Below, piece after piece: positions 27,183-35,468 of a DNA stretch of 64,000 nt. The position numbers and the translations under genes were made by a program. Position 1 is the stretch's first letter. Every line of letters begins with the position of its first letter. The notes beneath the pieces are model-generated. The model was not told the origin of the DNA. It was given only the letters and a program-made list of their open reading frames with translations, and did no database searches. This stretch comes from Prauserella rugosa (GTDB taxonomy: Bacteria > Actinomycetota > Actinomycetes > Mycobacteriales > Pseudonocardiaceae), in NCBI RefSeq assembly GCF_000719975.1, contig NZ_JOIJ01000009.1, forward strand, positions 134,225 to 198,224, read 5' to 3'.

Positions 27183-28133
27183 TCACGGCCGGGAAGCCAG
27201 CGCGTCGAGCAGACGGGTCGCCGAACCGCCGAGGTTCCAGCGCGCGGCGAGTTCGCGCACGCGGGACTCGTCGACCGCCCCCGCGGGAACGGCGTCGGGA
27301 CCGGACAGCTCGACGGGTGCGTCGGCGGCGACCCGCACCACGGTCGGGGCCGCGTCCAGGTACTCGGCCGCCTCGTTGAGGCGGGTACGGGTCTTCACCG
27401 GCAGGTCCGGGCTCTCGGCGCGCGCGGCGGCCACGAGGTCCTCGAACGAGCCGAACTGGGTGATCAGCTTGGCGGCCGTCTTCCCCCCGATGCCCGCGAC
27501 GCCGGGAAGACCGTCCGACGGATCGCCCCGCAGCATCGCCATGTCCGCGTAGGCGGCCCCCGCGCGGTCGGCTGGCACCCCGTACTTCGCGGCGACCTCG
27601 TCCGGTCCGAGGACCTCGGCCTTCGCCCACCCCTTGCCGACGTAGATGACCGTGGTGGGGGTCGGCTCGGTGCGCACGAGCTGGAACAGGTCACGGTCGC
27701 CGGTGATCACCTCGACCGGATGGGTCGTCTCCCGTGCGGCGAGGGTGCCGATGACGTCGTCGGCCTCGAACCCGGGAGCCTCCGCGGTCGCGAGGCCGGC
27801 GGCCTCCAGCAGCTCCAGGATGATCGGCACCTGCGGGGTCAGCGTGTCGGGGACCTCTTCGACGTCGGCCCCCGCCTCGACCTCCTCGGCCACGCGGTGC
27901 GCCTTGTAGCTCGGCAGCGCGTCGACCCGGAACTGCGGACGCCAGTCGGCGTCGAGACACGCCACGAGACGCGCGGGCCGCCGGTCGGTGAGGATGCGCG
28001 CGACCGTGTCGGCGAAGCCGCGCACCGCGTTGACCGGCGTACCGTCGGCCGCCTTCATCGACTCGGGCAGGGCGAAGTACGAACGGAAATACAGGCTCGC
28101 CGCGTCCAGCAGCGCCACGGAACCGGTGCTCAC
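27183..28133 (-). CDS. 5'-3' exonuclease (FEN/PolA N-terminal-like)
   Basis: The 316-residue protein resembles the 5'-nuclease domain of DNA polymerase I without the polymerase. It has conserved acidic motifs LLDAASLYFRSYF, APGFEADDVIGTLA and VITGDRDLFQL, and the helix-hairpin-helix region GDPSDGLPGVAGIGGKTAAKLI. Such proteins remove RNA primers or flaps. The GTG at 28133 follows GAGG at eight bases; longer in-frame starts add no similarity. It is convergent with the DUF4333 lipoprotein gene, ten bases away. Confidence 0.93.
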   Translation of the reverse strand: MSTGSVALLDAASLYFRSYFALPESMKAADGTPVNAVRGFADTVARILTDRRPARLVACLDADWRPQFRVDALPSYKAHRVAEEVEAGADVEEVPDTLTPQVPIILELLEAAGLATAEAPGFEADDVIGTLAARETTHPVEVITGDRDLFQLVRTEPTPTTVIYVGKGWAKAEVLGPDEVAAKYGVPADRAGAAYADMAMLRGDPSDGLPGVAGIGGKTAAKLITQFGSFEDLVAAARAESPDLPVKTRTRLNEAAEYLDAAPTVVRVAADAPVELSGPDAVPAGAVDESRVRELAARWNLGGSATRLLDALASRP

Positions 28134-28269
28134 CGCTACAGCCTCGCACGAGGCGCTCCGGGTCGTGCATGCCACACGCCAAGGGGAAGATTGTCCAAAT
28201 CCCTGACCCGCAGAAGGCCTGGGGCTAGTCTGCGGGCGCACGTGTCGATCAAGGGGAGGAAACACTGTC

Positions 28270-28872
28270 ATGAGCACCGGAGCGATCGTGGCGATCGTGA
28301 TCGTCGCCGTCATCGTGATTGCGCTGGTCATCTGGTTGATCACCGGCTACAACGGCCTGGTCAAACGCCGCAACCACTACCGCAACATGTTCGCTCAGAT
28401 CGACGTGCAGCTCACGCGGCGGCACGACCTGATCCCGAACCTGGTCGAGACGGCCAAGGGCTACATGCAGCACGAGCGGCAGACGCTGGAGTCCGTCATC
28501 GCCGCGCGCGGGGGAGCGGTGCAGGCCCAGCAGGCCGCGCGGCAGAACCCGGGCGATCCCGGCGCGATGCAGCAGCTGGGCGGTGCCGAGACCGCGCTGA
28601 CCCAGACCCTCGGCAGGCTGTTCGCCCTGTCCGAGTCGTACCCGGACCTGAAGGCCAACCAGAACATGATGCAGCTGTCCGAGGAGCTGACCTCCACGGA
28701 GAACCGCGTCGCGTTCGCGCGCCAGGGCTACAACGACAGCGTCATGGCCTACAACAACAAGCGCGAGACGTTCCCGACGAACATCCTCGCCGGCATGTTC
28801 GGCTTCCAGGCTGCCGCGCTGCTGGAGATCGACTCGCCGGAGGCCCGCCAGGCGCCGCAGATCTCGTTCTGA
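28270..28872 (+). CDS. LemA family protein
   Basis: The 200-residue protein has one N-terminal membrane helix (about 6-26) followed by the helical LemA domain: YNGLVKRRNHYRNMFAQIDVQLTRRHDLIPNLVETAKGYM-like segment, then TLGRLFALSESYPDLKAN and the LQEELTSTENRI-like sequence. GGGGAGG precedes the ATG. LemA genes are regularly paired with M48 proteases, as here (59-base gap), suggesting a shared membrane quality-control role, though the biochemical function is not established. Confidence 0.94.
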   Translation: MSTGAIVAIVIVAVIVIALVIWLITGYNGLVKRRNHYRNMFAQIDVQLTRRHDLIPNLVETAKGYMQHERQTLESVIAARGGAVQAQQAARQNPGDPGAMQQLGGAETALTQTLGRLFALSESYPDLKANQNMMQLSEELTSTENRVAFARQGYNDSVMAYNNKRETFPTNILAGMFGFQAAALLEIDSPEARQAPQISF

Positions 28873-28931
28873 TCGGCACCGACGGGTTTCACTGGGGCGG
28901 CAAGCGAACGCGGGGGACGTGATCGGCGACC

Positions 28932-30962
28932 ATGAACTTCTTCGAGCGACAGGACGAGGTCCGGAAGGCCTCCACCCGACTGGTGTGGTTGTTCATCGCA
29001 GCGGTCGTGGCGGTGGTCGTGGTCGTCGACCTCGCGGTGTTCGTCTTCTTCCGCCTCGACACCAAACCGACGAACCAGCTCGTCGGCACGCTGGTGCTCG
29101 CCAGTGTCGGAATGCTCCTCGTCATCGGCGGAACGTCGCTGGTGCGCACGATGATGCTCCGGAGGCAGGGCGGGGGCGCGGTCGCGCGCAGCGTGGGAGG
29201 TCTGCCCGTTCCGCAGGACACCGCCGATCCCGCCCTGCGCCGGCTGCGCAACGTCGTCGAGGAGATCTCGATCGCCTCCGGTACCCCGGTGCCGGAGCTC
29301 TACGTCCTGCCGCACGAGGCGGGAATCAACGCCTTCGCCGCGGGCTGGTCGCCGGCGAACGCCGCCGTCGCCGTGACCCAGGGCGCTCTCGACCGCCTCA
29401 ACCGGGACGAACTGCAGGGCGTCATCGCCCACGAGTTCAGTCACGTCGTCAACGGCGACATGCGGCTCAACATGAAGCTCATCGGCGTGCTCGCCGGGCT
29501 CGTCGGGCTGGCCGTGGTCGGCAGGGTGCTGCTCGGCACCGGCGGCAGGGGCGGATCGAACAAGGGCGGCGCCGCGCCGTTCATCCTGTTCGGACTGGTT
29601 CTGATGATCGTGGGCTTCATCGGCGTGTTCGCGGGCAGGATCATCAAGGCCGCGGTGTCCCGCCAGCGCGAGTACCTCGCCGACGCCTCCGCCGTGCAGT
29701 TCACCCGGCAGTCCGCGGGGCTGGCCGGCGCCCTGAAGAAGATCGGCGGCCTGCCCACCGGTTCGCGGCTGCGGGCGGGCAAGACCGACGACGTCAGCCA
29801 CATGCTCTTCGGTGAGGGCGGCAAACGGCGTTCGTGGCTCGCCACCCACCCGCCGCTGCCCGAACGCATCCGCCAGCTCGACCCGACGTTCGACCCGAAC
29901 GAACTCGACCGGCTCGGCAGGCGGTGGGCCGAGCAGCCGCCGTCGGGGATGCACGAGGACGCCGCGCTCGGCCTCGCGCCCGCCCCTGCATCACCGCCCG
30001 CGGCTCCACCGGTGGGCCACGTGCCTGCGGCCCACGCCTCGGCCGTGGCGGGCACGGTCGGCACGATGGGCGGTCTCGCACCAGCCGGCGGTCAGGACAC
30101 CGTGCAGGGTGCTGGTGGTCCCGGAGCCGGTCACGCTGCCGGTCCGGGCGCGGCCCCGGGGGCCGGGCAGCCGGCACAGGACCAGGGCGCCGGGGTGCTG
30201 TCCCGGATTCCGGAAGCGTTCCTGCACCGCGCCCACAGTCCCGACGCCGCCGTCCCCCTCGTGTTCGGCCTGCTGCTGTCCACACACCCCGAGGTGCGTG
30301 GCAGGCAGTACCACCTCATCGCCAGCCGGTGGGGCGGCCCGCTCGCCGACGCCGCGTGGCAGGACGGCGGCGCGCTGACCCAGCTCGACCCCGCGCTGCG
30401 CCTGCCCCTCGCCGAGGTCGCGTTCCCCGCACTGCGGCAACGACCCCCGCAGGCCGTCGACGCCCTTCGCGACACGGTCGGCGCGCTCGCCGCGGCCGAC
30501 GGGCGCACCAGCGTGTTCGAGTACTGCTTCGCCGCACTGCTCGGCCGTGAACTCCACGAGGCGGTGCACCAGCAGCCCCCGTGGGGACGGCGGCGCAGCA
30601 CCCTGGCCTCGGCCCAGCAGTCCGTCGCGATACTGCTCGCCGTGCTCGCCGCGGTCGGCAACCCCGACCCGGCCGCAGGGGAACGCGCGTTCCGCGCAGG
30701 CATGGAGCGCGTCGCACCGGGCTCGGCGTTGCCGTTCGCCCCGCCGCCGCAGGGCCCGCAGGTGCTCGACCAGGTGTGGCCGGCACTCGACGGCCTGTCC
30801 GGCCGCGACACCCAGGTCCTCGTCGAAGCGGTCGTCACCGTCATCGCCGACAACGGCGTGCTCACCGTCGGTGAATCCGAACTGCTCCGCACGGTCTGCT
30901 CGATGCTGCACTGCCCGATGCCCCCACTGCCGGTCACCCTCGCCAGCGGCCACCACGGCTGA
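28932..30962 (+). CDS. M48-family membrane metallopeptidase (HtpX-like) with long C-terminal extension
   Basis: The N-terminal 330 residues form a zinc protease: two membrane helices near residues 17-65, the zinc motif HEFSH (167-171), two further helices, and the third ligand in SRQREYLADASAVQF. A Pro/Ala/Gly linker then joins a roughly 300-residue helical extension ending in a TerB-like segment (VVTVIADNGVLTVGESELL, CPMPPL). Total length is 676, about twice HtpX, but this form is known beside lemA genes. Membrane-protein degradation is the likely role. Confidence 0.92.
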   Translation: MNFFERQDEVRKASTRLVWLFIAAVVAVVVVVDLAVFVFFRLDTKPTNQLVGTLVLASVGMLLVIGGTSLVRTMMLRRQGGGAVARSVGGLPVPQDTADPALRRLRNVVEEISIASGTPVPELYVLPHEAGINAFAAGWSPANAAVAVTQGALDRLNRDELQGVIAHEFSHVVNGDMRLNMKLIGVLAGLVGLAVVGRVLLGTGGRGGSNKGGAAPFILFGLVLMIVGFIGVFAGRIIKAAVSRQREYLADASAVQFTRQSAGLAGALKKIGGLPTGSRLRAGKTDDVSHMLFGEGGKRRSWLATHPPLPERIRQLDPTFDPNELDRLGRRWAEQPPSGMHEDAALGLAPAPASPPAAPPVGHVPAAHASAVAGTVGTMGGLAPAGGQDTVQGAGGPGAGHAAGPGAAPGAGQPAQDQGAGVLSRIPEAFLHRAHSPDAAVPLVFGLLLSTHPEVRGRQYHLIASRWGGPLADAAWQDGGALTQLDPALRLPLAEVAFPALRQRPPQAVDALRDTVGALAAADGRTSVFEYCFAALLGRELHEAVHQQPPWGRRRSTLASAQQSVAILLAVLAAVGNPDPAAGERAFRAGMERVAPGSALPFAPPPQGPQVLDQVWPALDGLSGRDTQVLVEAVVTVIADNGVLTVGESELLRTVCSMLHCPMPPLPVTLASGHHG

Positions 30963-30987
30963 GGGCGGGCGGGCCTCGCGCGGCCAG

Positions 30988-31075
30988 CACCATCCCCCCA
31001 CGGAGAAGCTGCGCTTCGCAGGGCCGGCCCCTCGCCCGACCACCACCCCCCAATGAGAAGCTCCGCTTCCCAGTA
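30988..31075 (+). repeat. Duplicated C-tract plus GAGAAGC/GCTTC element
   Basis: Two copies about 52 bases apart each contain a run of C followed by a GAGAAGCTGCGCTTCGCAG-like element (31003-31021 and 31055-31073). Within each, GAAGC and GCTTC form a short hairpin. The copies lie in the gap between the M48 protease stop and the M24 peptidase start; the second reaches within 13 bases of the latter. Function is unknown. Confidence 0.75.
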
Positions 31076-31085
31076 CCCTCGGGCC

Positions 31086-32231
31086 ATGTCCCGTCGATCG
31101 CTGCACAATCCCGCGCCCGAAGCCGCCACCCTGCGGTCCCGTCTCGACCGGGCAGGCAAGGCCGCCGCCGATGCCGGAGCCGACGCGCTGCTCATCGCTC
31201 CCGGGTCGGACCTCCGCTACCTCGTGGGCCAGGCGGGCGGGTCGTTCGAGAGGTTGACGACGCTCGTCGTGCCCGCAAGCGACACGCCGCCCGCACTCGT
31301 GGTGCCGAAGCTCGAACTGCCGGGCTACTCCGACGTGCCGACCGACGACCTCGGGATCGACGTCATCACCTGGGTCGACGGCGACGACCCCTACCGCCTG
31401 GTCGCCGACCGGGTCGGCAAGGCAGCGCGCGTGGCCGTGAGCGACATGATGGCGGCCCTGCACGTGCTCGGCGTGCGGGGCGCGGTACCCGACGCGGAAC
31501 AGATGCTGGCCGGCCCGGTGCTGCGTGAACTGCGAATGCGCAAGGACGCCGCCGAGATCGCCGCGCTGCGCGAGGCGGGCGCCGCGATCGACCGGGTGCA
31601 CGCGCGCATGGGCGAATGGCTGCGGCCGGGACGCACCGAGGCGGAGGTGGGCGCCGACATCACCGCCGCCATCGTCGAGGAGGGTCACACCGCGGCCGAC
31701 TTCGTCATCGTCGGCTCCGGGCCCAACGGCGCCAGCCCGCACCACGACGTCTCCGACCGAGTCATCGAAGCGGGCGATGTGGTGGTCGTCGACATCGGCG
31801 GCCCGATCCCCGAGGGCTACAACTCCGACTGCACCCGCACCTACGCCGTCGGCGAGCCGAAGGGCGCAGACGTGGCGGAGACGTACGCGGTGCTGCAGCG
31901 CGCCCAGCAGGCCGCCGTGGACGCCGTGCGGCCCGGCGTGAGCGCCGCGTCCGTCGACGCCGCGGCACGCGACATCATCGCCGACGCCGGTTTCGGCGAC
32001 CGGTTCATCCACCGCACCGGGCACGGCATCGGCCTGGACGTGCACGAGGAGCCCTACATCGTCGCCGGCAACGACCTGCCGCTCGAGGAGGGCATGGCCT
32101 TCAGCGTCGAGCCGGGCATCTACACCGCAGGGCACTGGGGAGCGCGGATCGAGGACATCGTCGTGGTGACCGGCGAGGGCGTCGAACCGCTGAACTCGCG
32201 CCCGCACGAGCTCGTCGTGCTCGACTCATGA
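31086..32231 (+). CDS. M24-family Xaa-Pro aminopeptidase-like metallopeptidase
   Basis: The 381-residue protein has a creatinase-type N-terminal domain and a pita-bread catalytic domain. Metal ligands are visible in VVVDIGGPIPEGYNSDCTRT (two Asp), GHGIGLDVHEEP (His), SVEPGIYTAG (Glu) and ARIEDIVVV (Glu). It probably removes N-terminal residues from peptides with proline at position two. The ATG at 31086 is chosen because the in-frame ATG at 31053 lies inside a repeat. The stop overlaps the next start (ATGA), coupling it to an Lrp-type regulator. Confidence 0.94.
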   Translation: MSRRSLHNPAPEAATLRSRLDRAGKAAADAGADALLIAPGSDLRYLVGQAGGSFERLTTLVVPASDTPPALVVPKLELPGYSDVPTDDLGIDVITWVDGDDPYRLVADRVGKAARVAVSDMMAALHVLGVRGAVPDAEQMLAGPVLRELRMRKDAAEIAALREAGAAIDRVHARMGEWLRPGRTEAEVGADITAAIVEEGHTAADFVIVGSGPNGASPHHDVSDRVIEAGDVVVVDIGGPIPEGYNSDCTRTYAVGEPKGADVAETYAVLQRAQQAAVDAVRPGVSAASVDAAARDIIADAGFGDRFIHRTGHGIGLDVHEEPYIVAGNDLPLEEGMAFSVEPGIYTAGHWGARIEDIVVVTGEGVEPLNSRPHELVVLDS

Positions 32232-32710
32232 CGGCCTCCGGAAGCGGAGGCACTCCCGCGGTCCCCGGTCTGGAGCCGCTCGACAAGGCGATCGTGGCCG
32301 AACTGTCGGCCGACGGCAGGCGCAGCTTCACCGATCTCGCCGAGCGGGTGGGCCTGTCGGTGTCCGCGGTGCACCAGCGGGTGCGCAGGCTCGAACAACG
32401 CGGCGTCATCCGTGGCTACACGGCCAAACTCGACGGTGAGCAGATCGGACTTCCGCTCACCGCGCTGATCTCCCTGACGCCGAACGATCCGGCTGCCCCC
32501 GACGACTATCCGCAGCGGCTGGAACACATCCCGGAGATCGAGTCGTGCTACTCGGTGGCCGGCGACGAGTCCTACATCCTGTTGGTGCGGGTGCCGTCGC
32601 CGTTGGGTCTGGAAGATCTGCTGCGGCGGATCCGCGAGGTCGCGAAGGTCTCCACGCGGACCACGGTGGTGCTGTCGACGCCGTTCGAAGGCCGTTCCCC
32701 GACACTGTGA
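32228..32710 (+). CDS. Lrp/AsnC-family transcriptional regulator
   Basis: The 160-residue protein has an AsnC-type helix-turn-helix (LDKAIVAELSADGRRSFTDL, then VGLSVSAVHQRVRRLEQRGVI) and a C-terminal RAM ligand domain (SYILLVRVPSPLGLEDLLRRI). Members sense amino acids. It is translationally coupled to the M24 peptidase and could adjust peptide or proline turnover; this is inference from position. Confidence 0.93.
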   Translation: MTASGSGGTPAVPGLEPLDKAIVAELSADGRRSFTDLAERVGLSVSAVHQRVRRLEQRGVIRGYTAKLDGEQIGLPLTALISLTPNDPAAPDDYPQRLEHIPEIESCYSVAGDESYILLVRVPSPLGLEDLLRRIREVAKVSTRTTVVLSTPFEGRSPTL

Positions 32711-32772
32711 GTGCCTGACCCGCCGTCCCCGACGTGCTCGACCGGGCCCCTGCCGATCCGGGTCGGCTCGGC

Positions 32773-33852
32773 TCAGCGCCGGCCGTGCTCGGCGACCGAC
32801 GGGGCCGCGTGGAGGTTGTCGTCGTCGCCCTTGAGGCAGACGGCGGACTCGGCGTCGGAGGACAGGAACTCGCTCATGCAGCGGGCGAACTGCCGATGCC
32901 CGTTCGCGTTGGGGTGGAAGGATTCCTGGATCGCGTGCGAGGCACGGTCGGCGTCCTTGAGGTCGTCCCAGCGGACCGTGAAGCGGGTGAACCATTCGGA
33001 GTTCTTGTCCGCCCCGCCGCTGCACGCCTCGTGGCCGAGGGCCGCGCGCGACAGGTCGAGGAACCGTGCGTCCACTTCGGACGCCGCGCGGGACAGTCCT
33101 TCGGCCAGATCCGGCGCACCCGTGTTGCGAACCCAGCGCAGATCGGCCTTGCGGAACGGGCAACCGTCCAGATTGCGCAGTGATTCGGGCATGTCCGGCC
33201 CGATCGGGGAGGCGTACGACTGCAGCACCAGTTCGTAGTCGTCCTCGTCGTAGCCCGCACGGTCGAGGACGGTGCGGATGTCCTCGAGCACCTCGGCGAC
33301 CTTCGGTACCACCGCGTCGACCCGTTCCTCCCAGTCCACCTTGATCCGCTCGTTGCACGGCGCGGACTCGTCGGAGAACCAGGAGGTGAAACACTGCGAG
33401 ATGAGGCGGGAGAACTGGGGCTCGTCGTTCGCACCGATGCCCACCACGACCGCCGCCACACGATGGTCCTTCACGAGCTCGGCCAGCTGCTGTGCCTGCG
33501 ACGGTTCCGTCCACTGTTTCTCGTCGCCCAGCCTGAGGTGTTTCGACGCCGCGCCCGAGCATGCCAGGTTGACGTGCTCGGTCACGCCGCTCAGCTCGAT
33601 GTGGTTGACCATCGCGTTGGGAGAGCGGTGACACCAGTTGCCGTTGCGCCCGTCGGTGTCGGCCGTGTAGTCACCGGCCCCCTCGCCGGAGATCGTGCTG
33701 TCGCCCATGGACACGACGGTCAACGGTCCGCGCCCCGGCGGGCCCGGCCGTTCCGGCGACGGGGGTTCGGAGGACGTCAGCACGACCACGGCGACGAGGA
33801 GGCAGACCCCGGCCAACGCGAACGCACCGAGCCACCAGCGGGATGTGGGCAT
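32773..33852 (-). CDS. Secreted or membrane-anchored SGNH-family hydrolase
   Basis: The 359-residue protein has an N-terminal membrane segment (about 6-27) and a Pro-rich spacer, then an extracellular SGNH/GDSL esterase fold. Block I reads SMGDSTISGEG, block III GIGANDE and block V SFHPNANGHRQF, giving the Ser-Asp-His catalytic set. Several cysteines suggest disulfides outside the cell. The ester substrate (lipid, glycan or peptidoglycan substituent) is unknown. It lies downstream of the two-ATPase ABC operon on the same strand, 163 bases away. Confidence 0.9.
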   Translation of the reverse strand: MPTSRWWLGAFALAGVCLLVAVVVLTSSEPPSPERPGPPGRGPLTVVSMGDSTISGEGAGDYTADTDGRNGNWCHRSPNAMVNHIELSGVTEHVNLACSGAASKHLRLGDEKQWTEPSQAQQLAELVKDHRVAAVVVGIGANDEPQFSRLISQCFTSWFSDESAPCNERIKVDWEERVDAVVPKVAEVLEDIRTVLDRAGYDEDDYELVLQSYASPIGPDMPESLRNLDGCPFRKADLRWVRNTGAPDLAEGLSRAASEVDARFLDLSRAALGHEACSGGADKNSEWFTRFTVRWDDLKDADRASHAIQESFHPNANGHRQFARCMSEFLSSDAESAVCLKGDDDNLHAAPSVAEHGRR

Positions 33853-34015
33853 CACGGCGGATTCTACGGGATTCGGGCTTCCGGAATCGCCGGGCTGTGC
33901 GCGGAATCCCGGCGTGCCGGTGCTCGTGCCGTGGGCCCGTGGGGCTGCGCCGAAATCTCCCGCACGGGAGGGGACACGCCGGCCGTGGTGGGGGATCTGG
34001 CAGGGAACGCGGCGG

Positions 34016-34726
34016 TCACCGTGGGGAGGTCGTGGACCGGTTGGCGGCCGAGAGTTCGAGCACGCCGTCGCTGAGGTCGATGCGCCGATCGGCAACCTGG
34101 TGTACCGCGTCGTCGTGGGTGGCCACGAGCACGGCTCCGCCGCCGACGGCGTGGTCACGCAACATGTCGAGCACGACGGGTGTCGTGCCGGTGTCCAGAT
34201 GCGCCGTCGGCTCGTCGGCGATCAGCACGGCCGGTCGCGGGGAGACGGCACGGGCGAGCGCGACCCGCTGCTGCTGGCCAAACGACAGCTCACCAGGACG
34301 GCGGTCGGCCACCGCACCGAGCTGAACCCGGGACAGGAGCGCCTCCGCGGTAGCTGCGGCCTCCGAGGCCGGTACGCCGCCGAGCACCAACGGCAACGCG
34401 ACGTTCTCGGCTGCGGTCAGCTCCGGGGTGAGGCCGAGAGACTGTGGTACGACCGCGCACGTGCGCCACGGCAGGTCCTGCGTCACGCGGTCGCCGCCGA
34501 TGTGCACCGTGCCCGAGTCCGGGCGGTCGAATCCGCACAGGACGGCCACCAGTGCGCTCTTGCCCGAGCCGGAACGTCCGGCGAGCGTGACGAACTCACC
34601 CGGTTCCACCGTCAGGTCGACCCCACGCAACACCTCGACGTCGCCGCCCGGGTGGGGGAACACCCGACGCAGGCCGGCCGCGCGGAGCGTCGCGGGCCCG
34701 ACGGGGGCGTGCTCACCGGGTGTCAT
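34016..34726 (-). CDS. ABC transporter ATP-binding protein A (MacB/LolD type)
   Basis: The 236-residue ATPase has Walker A GRSGSGKSA, Walker B AVLIADEPTAHLD and the H-loop LVATHDD. Its signature is LSFGQQQR instead of LSGGQ. The start overlaps the stop of the preceding ATPase gene. It is one of two related but non-identical ATPases encoded with a single FtsX-type permease, suggesting a heterodimeric motor. Confidence 0.92.
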   Translation of the reverse strand: MTPGEHAPVGPATLRAAGLRRVFPHPGGDVEVLRGVDLTVEPGEFVTLAGRSGSGKSALVAVLCGFDRPDSGTVHIGGDRVTQDLPWRTCAVVPQSLGLTPELTAAENVALPLVLGGVPASEAAATAEALLSRVQLGAVADRRPGELSFGQQQRVALARAVSPRPAVLIADEPTAHLDTGTTPVVLDMLRDHAVGGGAVLVATHDDAVHQVADRRIDLSDGVLELSAANRSTTSPR

Positions 34727-35468
34727 CGGAGGGCACCTCCTCCACCGTCTCCACCGCCGCCACCGTCGTCTGGGCACCCGTTTCCACTACGCCGTCGTGC
34801 AACCGCACCACTGGCGAGCCGACGGCGATCAACGCCGGGTCGTGCGAGGTGACCACCACCGTGAGTCCCCGTCGTTCGAGGTCCCGCACGACCGCGATGA
34901 CCGACTCGGCCGACGCCTTGTCCAACTGCGACGTCGGCTCGTCGGCCAACACGATGTCGGTGCGACGCGCCAGCACGCAGCCGAACGCCAATCGTTGTTG
35001 CTGACCTCCCGACAGCACACCGATCCGCCAGGACGTCGTCCCGTCGAGGCCGAGTTCGGCGAGAATCTCCTCGGGGACACAGTCCTGACCGGCCGACTCG
35101 GCCGCCGCACGCAGATTCTCGCCCACCGACAACGCGGGGAGCAGGTTGTCGACCGGGTTCTGGAAGACGAGGCCGAGACGTCGTCGTAGCAGCGTCCGCC
35201 GCATCCGGGCATCGATCCGGTCCACGTCGGTGCCGTCGAACTCGACCGACCCCGCCGTGAGTGGTTCGACGAGCCCGAGCACGCGCAACAATGTGGACTT
35301 CCCCGAACCGGACGGCCCGGCCAGGACCGTCATCGCGGCGTGCGGAATGTCGATCGTGACGTCCCGAATGCCCGTCGCCGTGCCCGTGGGGGTCACGTAG
35401 TCGACGCCGGCCGACCGCAGCCGGAAGGCCGGGCGGTCGGCGGCAGCGGGGCGAGGCGGTTCAGACAC
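34713..35468 (-). CDS. ABC transporter ATP-binding protein B (MacB/LolD type)
   Basis: The 251-residue ATPase has Walker A GPSGSGKST, signature LSGGQQQR, Walker B DIVLADEPTSQLD and the H-loop VVTSHDP. The GTG start overlaps the permease stop by eight bases, and its stop overlaps the next ATPase start. It belongs to the LolD/MacB group that powers mechanotransmission by FtsX-like permeases rather than classical transport. Confidence 0.92.
   Translation of the reverse strand: MSEPPRPAAADRPAFRLRSAGVDYVTPTGTATGIRDVTIDIPHAAMTVLAGPSGSGKSTLLRVLGLVEPLTAGSVEFDGTDVDRIDARMRRTLLRRRLGLVFQNPVDNLLPALSVGENLRAAAESAGQDCVPEEILAELGLDGTTSWRIGVLSGGQQQRLAFGCVLARRTDIVLADEPTSQLDKASAESVIAVVRDLERRGLTVVVTSHDPALIAVGSPVVRLHDGVVETGAQTTVAAVETVEEVPSDDTR

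Noticed and set aside
31053..31085. In-frame ATG at 31053 as start of the M24 peptidase
   Set aside because: It lies inside the duplicated element and adds residues absent from the family; the ATG at 31086 is more credible.
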